Shown in pieces: positions 1-4,021 of a stretch of 6,570 nucleotides of DNA. The stretch spans positions 1-6,570 of the forward strand of contig CAZIUF010000038.1 of assembly GCA_964542665.1 (NCBI GenBank), given 5' to 3'. The stretch is from JAGOLU01 sp964542665. GTDB taxonomy: Bacteria; Patescibacteriota; Microgenomatia; UBA1406; GWC2-37-13. Position numbers and translations under genes: made by a program. Within the stretch, counting starts at the first letter, position 1. Each line of letters opens with the position of its first letter. The notes below the pieces were generated by a model, which ran no database searches, was not told the origin of the DNA, and saw only the letters and a list, made by a program, of their open reading frames with translations.

Positions 1-305
1 ATCTGACGGATCACCTGATCAACCGGAAGTTTGGGTAAAAATGCATGGTATGCACTGCTCCCGGTCAACTCGATAGTACCTTGGGCGACGAGTTGAGCGA
101 TGTCAGCGATCAACTGCTGATATCCGTATTTATCCCATTGGAGAACAAGACATCCCGTGATGTTCATCGTCACACGGGCTTGAGGATTTTTTTTCAGTCC
201 TGCAATGATGGGGATATAGGACTCAACAGTCACTTTTTGCACGACATCTTTCTTCTGTACCGGAGGCTGGTACAAGTGGAGAAATAAACCAAGGTTGGTT
301 TTCAT
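1..305 (-). CDS. Glycoside hydrolase family 57 protein, N-terminal part (runs off the left edge)
   Basis: The minus strand is open from an ATG at 305 to the window edge, giving 101 residues with no stop. Seen: an N-terminal HLYQPP (residues 10-15), like the HxQPP-type first conserved region of GH57 enzymes; MNITGCL near 47-53; and ELTGSSAYHAFLPKLP at 79-94, resembling the stretch in GH57 alpha-amylase-like proteins where a conserved His lies before the LPxLP segment. Family knowledge: GH57 members are retaining alpha-amylases, 4-alpha-glucanotransferases, branching enzymes or amylopullulanases acting on alpha-glucans. The catalytic Glu and Asp would lie beyond the window, so the exact reaction cannot be given. 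There is no signal peptide, so it is probably cytoplasmic. It sits 59 bp downstream of glgA on the same strand, which suggests joint work in glycogen-like polymer metabolism. It also has its own extended -10 in that gap. The start is fixed because the conserved first strand begins right at the Met. Confidence 0.88.
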   Translation of the reverse strand, partial: MKTNLGLFLHLYQPPVQKKDVVQKVTVESYIPIIAGLKKNPQARVTMNITGCLVLQWDKYGYQQLIADIAQLVAQGTIELTGSSAYHAFLPKLPVDQVIRQ

Positions 306-313
306 GTGTTTAG

Positions 314-341
314 ATTATACCATCAGTCTATACCACCGCAA
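314..341 (-). promoter_or_regulatory. Extended -10 promoter for the GH57 gene, leaderless type
   Basis: On the minus strand a perfect TATAAT (319 to 314) is preceded by TGG, forming an extended -10. A weak -35, TTGCGG (341 to 336), lies 16 nt upstream. Only 8 nt separate TATAAT from the ATG at 305, so transcription should begin within about 0-3 nt of the start codon. No Shine-Dalgarno motif precedes the ATG. The GH57 gene can therefore be transcribed independently of glgA. Confidence 0.7.
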
Positions 342-364
342 GAAGACATGTAAAAAATGCCGTT

Positions 365-1891
365 TTAAAGTGTATAGATAACTTGCTTGTACCAGTCGCG
401 GTATTTCTTGGCCGAGTGCTCCCAAGAGGAGTCAAATTTGAGACAGTTCTCGATGAGTTTGTGCCAGTTGATTTTTGATGAAAAATAGACCTGAGCCTCA
501 ACTACAGCTCCATAGAGGGCCCATGGGGTACGACTTTCAAATGAGAAGCCATTACCTCGTCCGGTCGTCGGGTTGAAATCAGTCACCGCGTCGTTGAGTC
601 CGCCGGTGCGACGAATGATCGGTACCGCACCGTAGCGCATCGCCTCAAAAGCCACGATCCCGCCTGGTTCAAATGAGCTGGCGAGCAGCATCGCGTCGGC
701 GCCGGCAAATATATTGCGTGGCATAGAGAAATCCGCGACGAGCCTCAGTCCGAGTTGCTTGCCAAACTGTCGCTTGAGTTTGAAAAGCTGCTGACAATAG
801 TGATCATCTCCCCGCCCGATGACGATAAACTGTAGATCGCTTCGCTCGCGCAATAGGTTCGGTAATACTTCAAGCACGAGATCCCAACCTTTTTGCGGCG
901 CAATACGCCCGACCGAGCCGATCACGAACTTGGTCTCATCGACGGGTAATCCGAATAATTCTTGGAGATGACGTTTATTTTCAAGTTTTGCTTTGATAAA
1001 TGCTTTAGGTGAATAGTTTCTATAAATATTTTTATCATTTTCTGGATTGAACTCTTCGAAGTCCAGCCCGTTCATGATCCCGGTGAGTTTACCTTTACAC
1101 ATGTTCAAATACTCCTCCAGCCCTTCGGCATACTCAGGGGTGAGGACTTCACGCGCATGCGTCGGGCTCACCGTGTTAACGCCGTCTGCATACAGTACAC
1201 CGCGCAGCAGTGGATTTTGCATCTGCAAAGCCTTGTCTGTGATCCCTGCCAGCAAACGACTCCCGGTGTCGTTGAGTTTGTCGGTGGCATAGCGGAAATC
1301 ATAATTTCCTTGATAGGCAAAGTTGTGGACGCTGTACACGATCCGCGTATCTCTCAGCAATTTTTTATATCGTGGACTGCGTTTCGCCCAATCGATCAGA
1401 TACCCCGTATGCCAATCATGACAATGAATCACATCAGGAAGCCACGAATCAGGGTCAGTCGAACGTTTATACAGTAACCACTCGAGTGTCCCCTTGCATA
1501 GGAGCGCAAACCGGATATGGTCATCTTTGTATCCGAACACATTCGCCCGCAACTCGTAATACTCTCGATTTTCGAGAAGATATGCGGTGACTCCACTATC
1601 AATCTTGCACGAACGCATGTTACAGATCAGATACTCAGCGTTTTCAGCGTCTTGCACCGGCTCGGTAGCGCGGATCGGAGTTGCCTCATCATCGATGAGC
1701 GGTACGCGTAACCATTGAGTGTCGATGACCGACCCAGGAACTTGTTCCTTCATCTCACCGTATTTGGGAGTGACCACGCGGACCTCTAGACCAAGCTTGA
1801 CTTGGGCTTTTGGTAAAAAATACATCACCTGACTGAGTCCACCGACAGTCACAAATGGTGCTACTTCGGCAGCGATATGCAGTATTTTCAT
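365..1891 (-). CDS. glgA: Glycogen/starch synthase (GT5)
   Basis: A 508-residue protein of normal length for GlgA. It transfers glucose from ADP- or UDP-glucose to the non-reducing end of an alpha-1,4-glucan in the cytoplasm. Seen, in order: a GT5 N-terminal domain opening MKILHIAAEVAPFVTVGGLS, with the GGL nucleotide-sugar loop at 17-19; HCHDWHTG at 156-163; YSVHNFAYQG at 186-195; MNGLDFEEFNP at 273-283, at the domain hinge; GRIAPQKG at 328-335 with Arg329 and Lys334 expected to contact phosphates; and FEPGGIVAFEA at 407-417 with an E-x7-E pair (Glu408, Glu416), followed by RRTGG at 427-431. The start is certain because the first beta strand begins at the Met. Odd: the usual KTGGL or KVGGL loop reads TVGGL, so the Lys that contacts the sugar nucleotide in characterised GlgA is Thr15 here. 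It lies just upstream of the GH57 gene. It has a near-consensus promoter and no Shine-Dalgarno motif at a usable distance. Donor specificity cannot be read from the sequence. Confidence 0.95.
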   Translation of the reverse strand: MKILHIAAEVAPFVTVGGLSQVMYFLPKAQVKLGLEVRVVTPKYGEMKEQVPGSVIDTQWLRVPLIDDEATPIRATEPVQDAENAEYLICNMRSCKIDSGVTAYLLENREYYELRANVFGYKDDHIRFALLCKGTLEWLLYKRSTDPDSWLPDVIHCHDWHTGYLIDWAKRSPRYKKLLRDTRIVYSVHNFAYQGNYDFRYATDKLNDTGSRLLAGITDKALQMQNPLLRGVLYADGVNTVSPTHAREVLTPEYAEGLEEYLNMCKGKLTGIMNGLDFEEFNPENDKNIYRNYSPKAFIKAKLENKRHLQELFGLPVDETKFVIGSVGRIAPQKGWDLVLEVLPNLLRERSDLQFIVIGRGDDHYCQQLFKLKRQFGKQLGLRLVADFSMPRNIFAGADAMLLASSFEPGGIVAFEAMRYGAVPIIRRTGGLNDAVTDFNPTTGRGNGFSFESRTPWALYGAVVEAQVYFSSKINWHKLIENCLKFDSSWEHSAKKYRDWYKQVIYTL

Positions 1892-1899
1892 TGAGGCAT

Positions 1900-1929
1900 A
1901 TCATACACTCCTCATGTTTGCATTGTCAA
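1900..1929 (-). promoter_or_regulatory. Sigma-70-like promoter of glgA, leaderless type
   Basis: On the minus strand a perfect TTGACA (1929 to 1924), an 18-nt spacer and TATGAT (1905 to 1900) stand 8 nt before the glgA ATG at 1891. The predicted start site falls at or within about 3 nt of the ATG. A GAGGAG lies upstream of the -10, too far from the ATG to act as a ribosome binding site and probably not transcribed. Confidence 0.8.
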
Positions 1930-1963
1930 ATCAATGTATACACCATGTTCAACCGAGCGCAGT

Positions 1964-2005
1964 ATTAGCACTTTAGAATGTTGTAACAATATAAATTGTG
2001 CTAAT
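1964..2005. promoter_or_regulatory. Dyad ATTAGCAC/GTGCTAAT in the divergent intergenic region, possible operator
   Basis: ATTAGCAC (1964-1971) and its exact complement GTGCTAAT (1998-2005) are 26 bp apart. The AT-rich interior holds a smaller dyad, ACAAT-ATAA-ATTGT (1986-1999), which overlaps the right arm. The element is 35-76 bp upstream of the glgA -35 box, between two divergent genes. It could bind a regulator or be a chance palindrome in AT-rich DNA. No known operator was recognised. Confidence 0.3.
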
Positions 2006-2022
2006 TTGCCGATTATTTCTTA

Positions 2023-2078
2023 ATTTAAGATCTATATTTCATGGTTTATATTTTAAGTTTCATGTTTCATAGTTCATA
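2023..2078. repeat. Degenerate 7-nt-period tandem tract (8 units)
   Basis: Eight consecutive 7-mers can be laid out in register, for example TTFree-form units reading TTTCATG (2037 and 2058), TTTTAAG (2051), TTTCATA (2065) and GTTCATA (2072). At lag 7, 32 of 49 compared positions are identical from 2023 to 2078, rising to 25 of 35 from 2037. The tract runs into the promoter of the 2108 gene and supplies its candidate -35. Related-period tracts lie at 2371-2405, 2663-2690 and 3946-3980. Confidence 0.7.
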
Positions 2079-2093
2079 GTCCCCTTGTACAAT
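2066..2093 (+). promoter_or_regulatory. Candidate promoter of the small hypothetical gene
   Basis: TACAAT (2088-2093) is preceded at 16 nt by TTCATA (2066-2071, 4 of 6 matches to TTGACA). The hexamer ends 14 nt before the ATG at 2108, predicting a leader of about 7 nt. That leader could include AGGA (2100-2103), a short Shine-Dalgarno-like match. The -35 lies inside the 7-nt-period tract. Confidence 0.5.
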
Positions 2094-2107
2094 ACCCGTA
2101 GGAATCT

Positions 2108-2377
2108 ATGCAAAAAATCAGCGATATTCTCGAAAAGTTCAATCCAACGGAAGACAAGTACCTCTCGCGGGAGTTTCAGTCGTATGCGATCTACCTTTGC
2201 GACAAACTCGGTGACCCGACTCGGAAAAGTCTGTATATGCGACTCGCCAAGATACTCCCCCGCCCCGCGCTTGAGCAAGCGTTGAAATTCGTCGTCGATA
2301 GTCGGGCAACCAGAAAGGGTGCACTTTTCATGTGGAAGCTCAAAGAGATGGGTGTGATGGGGAAGAAGAAAGTGTAA
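2108..2377 (+). CDS. Small basic hypothetical protein, 89 aa
   Basis: An 89-residue basic protein of unknown function. It has no signal peptide, no membrane segment and no Cys pairs. It appears alpha-helical throughout. The segment DPTRKSLYMRLAKILPRPAL (36-55) followed by a helix ending VVDSRATRKGALFMWKLKE (62-80) has the look of a conserved compact domain, and the C-terminus is GKKKV. I cannot assign a family. The rich Arg/Lys content would suit nucleic-acid binding, but that is speculation. The start is set by an in-frame TAG at 2099-2101 directly upstream. The last codon and the stop fall inside a 7-nt-period tract, so the C-terminal residues may have been set by repeat expansion. It is divergent from glgA and separated from the next gene by 369 bp, so it is probably monocistronic. 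Base composition does not stand out from the neighbours. Longer minus-strand frames over it lack promoter or family support. Confidence 0.75.
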   Translation: MQKISDILEKFNPTEDKYLSREFQSYAIYLCDKLGDPTRKSLYMRLAKILPRPALEQALKFVVDSRATRKGALFMWKLKEMGVMGKKKV

Positions 2378-2405
2378 AGTGTTGAACGTAGAGTGTAAAA
2401 CTGGG
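2371..2405. repeat. 7-nt-period tract overlapping the end of the 2108 gene
   Basis: Units AGTGTAA (2371), AGTGTTG (2378), AACGTAG (2385) and AGTGTAA (2392) are in register; 13 of 21 positions match at lag 7 over 2371-2398. The tract provides the TAA stop (2375-2377). On the minus strand 2400-2385 reads TTTTACACTCTACGTT, matching plus-strand 3953-3968 at 15 of 16 positions. Confidence 0.6.
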
Positions 2406-2417
2406 AGTAGCTGTGAT

Positions 2418-2607
2418 GATGTATAGAGATTTTTACTGAATCTCTGTCTGAGCGATAGCGTGTTTACCAATCGTAGTTCATTTTGTAATTTGTTTACATA
2501 AAAATGAACGTACGAGTGGTTATACCCGTAGCAGTCACGACTGCGGAGGGATAGATGGCACCGCCCGTAGGGCTATGCCCGGAGGGAAGAAAAAATCTCT
2601 ATACATC
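2418..2607. repeat. Inverted-repeat element A, 190 bp, MITE-like or structured RNA
   Basis: The ends are perfectly complementary over 17 bp: GATGTATAGAGATTTTT (2418-2434) and AAAAATCTCTATACATC (2591-2607). Inside is a second stem, ACCAATCGTAGTTCATTTT (2466-2484) against AAAATGAACGTACGAGTGGT (2501-2520), with one mismatch, one bulge and a 16-nt loop. A GC-rich part follows with small hairpins (GCAGTCACGACTGC at 2531-2544 and GGGCTATGCCC at 2570-2580). The left 40-odd bases resemble the left end of element B at 3847, sharing ATCTCTGT(C/T)TGAGCGA-AGCG. No transposase and no clear target-site duplication are seen, and no ORF of note lies inside. It could be a non-autonomous mobile repeat or a transcribed structured RNA. 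Confidence 0.7.
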
Positions 2608-2662
2608 TTCGTTACCTTCACTGTTAGCCCCATTGATAATTTCCGCCACAGGCCGATTAGTA

Positions 2663-2690
2663 TTTAGAGTTTAGTGTTTTGAGTTTGGCT
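2663..2690. repeat. 7-nt-period tract, four units, upstream of the glutaredoxin-like gene
   Basis: Units TTTAGAG, TTTAGTG, TTTTGAG and TTTGGCT run in register; 15 of 21 positions match at lag 7. On the other strand they read CTCTAAA and CACTAAA, superficially like a telomere-type heptamer. The tract ends 19 bp before the TTGACA of the next promoter. Confidence 0.6.
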
Positions 2691-2709
2691 CTTAGTCGTC
2701 ATTTGCCCC

Positions 2710-2738
2710 TTGACACACTTTGTCCTATTCCCCATAAT
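2710..2738 (+). promoter_or_regulatory. Near-consensus promoter of the glutaredoxin-like gene, leaderless type
   Basis: A perfect TTGACA (2710-2715), an optimal 17-nt spacer and CATAAT (2733-2738) end 8 nt before the ATG at 2747. The predicted transcript starts at or next to the AUG. No Shine-Dalgarno motif can fit in the intervening GGATAGAT. Confidence 0.82.
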
Positions 2739-2746
2739 GGATAGAT

Positions 2747-3463
2747 ATGAAAATCACGATATATACGATCAATGACTGTGTCTTCTGTAACCAAGAAAAA
2801 GAATATTTGAAATCACACAACCTTCCTTTCGAAGAAAAAAATCTCGAAGTCAACCGTGAATTTCTCACTGAGATGTTGACTCTGTCGAATAACTTTGCCG
2901 GTACCCCAGTCACCAAAATCGAAAAAGATGATCAGAGTGTGATCGTGCTCAAAGGATTCACCAAAGAAGAGTTTGATGATGTGCTTGGTTTCGCAGCTCC
3001 TGCTGCCCAGGTGGTAGCCCCAGCCGTGACTCCAGCAGCAGTTGCTCCTGTCGCGATGCCTGCTCCAGTTGTATCAGCACCTGTTGTCGCTCCAGTTGCA
3101 CCAGCTCCCGTAGCTCCTGCACCTGCTTCACATGACGCTATCGCATCCCAGATCGCTGAACTTCAGAGATTGCAAGCTCAGTTAGCAGCCCAGACTGCGG
3201 CACCTGCTCCAGCAGTGGCACCAGCTCCTGCCGTCCAGGTCGAGTCCCCAGTTGTAGCACCAGCACCTGTGGTCCCACCTCAACCAGAGCCGGTGGTACA
3301 AGCCCCCGTATCTATGCCAACACCAGCCCCAGTTGTTGCCGCTCCTACAGCTGCAGCACCGACGGCAGCTGTGGATGACTCACTTGCATCGATCCTCGCT
3401 GAGCTCCAAGCCAAGATCAATGCCCAACAGGCACCCGGCTCAACGACTGGTCAAGCAAACTGA
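2747..3463 (+). CDS. Glutaredoxin-like protein with long Ala/Pro/Val-rich tail and two helical repeats
   Basis: 238 residues in two parts. Residues 1-80 are a glutaredoxin/thioredoxin-fold domain: strand KITIYTI, a CVFC redox motif (Cys11, Cys14) at the start of helix 1, the TPV loop with the expected cis-Pro54, and a C-terminal strand VIVLKGF (65-71) followed by a helix, as in NrdH/glutaredoxin-like proteins. Family role: thiol-disulfide exchange, often reducing ribonucleotide reductase or serving as a general reductant; the true partner is unknown. Residues 82-208 are very rich in Ala, Pro and Val, resembling the mobile linkers of lipoyl-bearing E2 proteins. The linker is interrupted by DAIASQIAELQRLQAQLAAQ (130-149), and a related DDSLASILAELQAKINAQQ (210-228) lies near the C-terminus. 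Both are amphipathic helices suited to oligomerisation or partner binding. No signal peptide or membrane anchor is seen, so it should be cytosolic. The start is fixed by the conserved first strand and the promoter. An ordinary glutaredoxin is about 80-100 aa, so the tail more than doubles it. It is monocistronic. Confidence 0.85.
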   Translation: MKITIYTINDCVFCNQEKEYLKSHNLPFEEKNLEVNREFLTEMLTLSNNFAGTPVTKIEKDDQSVIVLKGFTKEEFDDVLGFAAPAAQVVAPAVTPAAVAPVAMPAPVVSAPVVAPVAPAPVAPAPASHDAIASQIAELQRLQAQLAAQTAAPAPAVAPAPAVQVESPVVAPAPVVPPQPEPVVQAPVSMPTPAPVVAAPTAAAPTAAVDDSLASILAELQAKINAQQAPGSTTGQAN

Positions 3464-3504
3464 TCAGCTCATCTATCGACTATCTCTCCTCTCAAGTGAT
3501 TCTT

Positions 3505-3533
3505 TTGTATGTGCATATCCGTGCTGATATAAT
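3505..3533 (+). promoter_or_regulatory. Extended -10 promoter upstream of the tRNA gene
   Basis: TTGTAT (3505-3510), a 17-nt spacer and a perfect TATAAT (3528-3533) preceded by TGA form an extended -10 promoter. The predicted start is near 3540. A GTG 8 nt downstream is followed at once by TTT and TGA, so no leaderless protein begins here. The likely product is a tRNA precursor with a leader of roughly 94 nt, or a short non-coding RNA. Confidence 0.6.
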
Positions 3534-3577
3534 GTGACCCTGTGTTTTGATCACATTCGTCATGTTGGCGATTGCGT

Positions 3578-3607
3578 GTCATCCCGGCGAATGCCGGGAT
3601 CCAGAAG
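3578..3607. repeat. REP-like palindromic element upstream of the tRNA
   Basis: ATCCCGGC (3581-3588), a GAAT loop and GCCGGGAT (3593-3600) make a perfect 8-bp hairpin inside the context GTC...CCAGAAG. This outline resembles widespread intergenic palindromes in bacterial genomes (recalled, not searched). It lies in the predicted tRNA leader. No T-run follows, so it is not a standard terminator. Confidence 0.65.
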
Positions 3608-3633
3608 GACAGAACATGTGTCTTTGACAAATC

Positions 3634-3706
3634 GCACCTATAGCTTAATTGGATAGAGTAGAAGCTTGCGGAGCTTCTGATCCCCGTTCGATTCGGGGTA
3701 GGTGCA
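3634..3706 (+). tRNA. tRNA-Arg, anticodon GCG
   Basis: A complete 73-nt cloverleaf. The acceptor arm GCACCTA (3634-3640) pairs fully with TAGGTGC (3699-3705); discriminator A3706. The D arm is GCTT/GAGT (3643-3646, 3656-3659) with two wobble pairs and the GGATA loop containing A20, an arginine identity base. The anticodon stem GAAGC/GCTTC (3661-3665, 3673-3677) carries the loop TTGCGGA, placing GCG at 3668-3670, which reads CGC and CGT as Arg; C35 is also an Arg identity base. The T arm CCCCG/CGGGG has the loop TTCGATT (3687-3693). The variable region is short (TGAT), and A15 can pair with T48 in place of the usual G-C Levitt pair. CCA is not encoded (CAT follows). Most bacteria read CGN with anticodon ACG modified to ICG, so G34 is unusual. 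It stands alone between two palindromic repeats. Confidence 0.95.
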
Positions 3707-3764
3707 CATATTCGGAGTCATCAAGTCGAACGTCTATAAAGTCGTAAAGTGACGAGCGTCAGCG

Positions 3765-3835
3765 GTCATCCCGTGCATGCGCGTAATCTTAGCCTTTAGC
3801 CCCGGACTCCGATCCGGGGGAGACCTGGGATCTTC
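3765..3835. repeat. Nested palindromic element downstream of the tRNA
   Basis: The outer arms ATCCC (3768-3772) and GGGAT (3827-3831), in the contexts GTCATCCCG and CTGGGATC, recall the simpler element at 3578. The inner hairpin is a perfect 7 bp: CCCCGGA (3800-3806), loop CTCCGA, TCCGGGG (3813-3819). No T-run follows it, so it is unlikely to be an intrinsic terminator. It is probably a member of a dispersed intergenic repeat family, with the inner hairpin inserted into the outer one. Confidence 0.55.
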
Positions 3836-3846
3836 ACGCACTTGAA

Positions 3847-3922
3847 GGTGTATCGGGATTTTTTGCAGTCATCTCTGTTTGAGCGAAGCGAGTTAGATGA
3901 CGAGAAAAAATCTTGATACACC
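3847..3922. repeat. Inverted-repeat element B, 76 bp, related to element A
   Basis: The outer arms are GGTGTATCGGGATTTTTT (3847-3864) and AAAAAATCTTGATACACC (3905-3922). All 18 positions pair if two G-T wobbles are allowed. After a 3-nt internal loop, a second stem GTCATCT (3868-3874) / AGATGAC (3895-3901) closes a 20-nt loop. The left part resembles element A (2418 on) in the order TGTAT, GATTTTT, ATCTCTGT, TGAGCGA, AGCG. It lacks the large interior of A. No T-run follows either stem on the plus strand. Confidence 0.7.
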
Positions 3923-3945
3923 AGCCCTTCTCTTCTCTCTCTTCG

Positions 3946-3980
3946 CTATGCGTTTTACACTGTACGTTATACGTTCTAAA
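3946..3980. repeat. 7-nt-period tract upstream of gmd
   Basis: Units TTTTACA (3953), CTGTACG (3960), TTATACG (3967) and TTCTAAA (3974) are in register, with a weaker unit CTATGCG before them. Over 3953-3980, 13 of 21 positions match at lag 7. Bases 3953-3968 match the minus strand of 2400-2385 at 15 of 16 positions. Confidence 0.55.
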
Positions 3981-4003
3981 CTCTCTCTGTTTGTCCATTT
4001 TCC

Positions 4004-4012
4004 TGGTATCAT
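4004..4012 (+). promoter_or_regulatory. Extended -10 of gmd, leaderless type
   Basis: TGG followed by TATCAT (4007-4012) forms an extended -10 ending 9 nt before the gmd ATG at 4022. No -35 with good spacing is visible; TTGTCC at 3991-3996 is too close (10 nt). There is no Shine-Dalgarno motif, so the transcript is predicted to start within about 3 nt of the AUG. Confidence 0.6.
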
Positions 4013-4021
4013 TAGATTCAT

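Larger units (their letters stand above)
2378..2746. other. 369-bp intergenic region without a recognisable gene
   Basis: It holds the tail of a 7-nt-period tract, the large inverted-repeat element (2418-2607), another 7-nt-period tract (2663-2690) and the promoter of the glutaredoxin-like gene (2710-2738). The 2608-2662 stretch shows nothing I can name. No hairpin followed by a T-run, as expected of an intrinsic terminator for the upstream gene, was seen. Confidence 0.6.
3707..4021. other. 315-bp intergenic region without a recognisable gene
   Basis: In order it holds an unassigned stretch with a GACGAGCGTC mini-dyad (3751-3760), a nested GTCATCCC...GGGAT palindrome (3765-3835), inverted-repeat element B (3847-3922), a 7-nt-period tract (3946-3980) and the gmd promoter. 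Short frames on either strand show no protein family. Confidence 0.6.

Noticed and set aside
45..287. 80-aa plus-strand open frame at the left edge
   Set aside because: The minus-strand frame here encodes clear GH57 motifs starting at 305; this is its shadow.
1047..1711. Several plus-strand open frames opposite glgA
   Set aside because: They lie wholly inside the well-supported glgA gene on the other strand, show no family motifs and have no promoter or ribosome site.
2060..2470. 136-aa minus-strand open frame covering the small hypothetical gene
   Set aside because: It begins inside inverted-repeat element A, runs through a 7-nt-period tract, and has an irregular composition with no family. 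The plus-strand 89-aa frame has a better-placed promoter and a plausible protein composition.
3461..3463. UGA read as glycine, as in some candidate phyla
   Set aside because: TGA ends the glutaredoxin-like gene at a natural place, just after its last helix. Readthrough would run into the non-coding region with the tRNA promoter, and no conserved glycine position elsewhere uses TGA.
3624..3629. TTGACA directly before the tRNA as its -35 box
   Set aside because: A matching -10 would fall at about 3647-3652 inside the tRNA, where the sequence is AATTGG, so it cannot drive the mature tRNA.
3800..3819. CCCCGGA/TCCGGGG hairpin as a rho-independent terminator
   Set aside because: The stem is good but it is followed by GAGACC rather than a T-run on either strand.
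2023..3980. CRISPR array as explanation of the short repeats
   Set aside because: The repeats have a 7-nt period with degenerate units and no unique spacers of 25-40 bp, and no cas genes are present.
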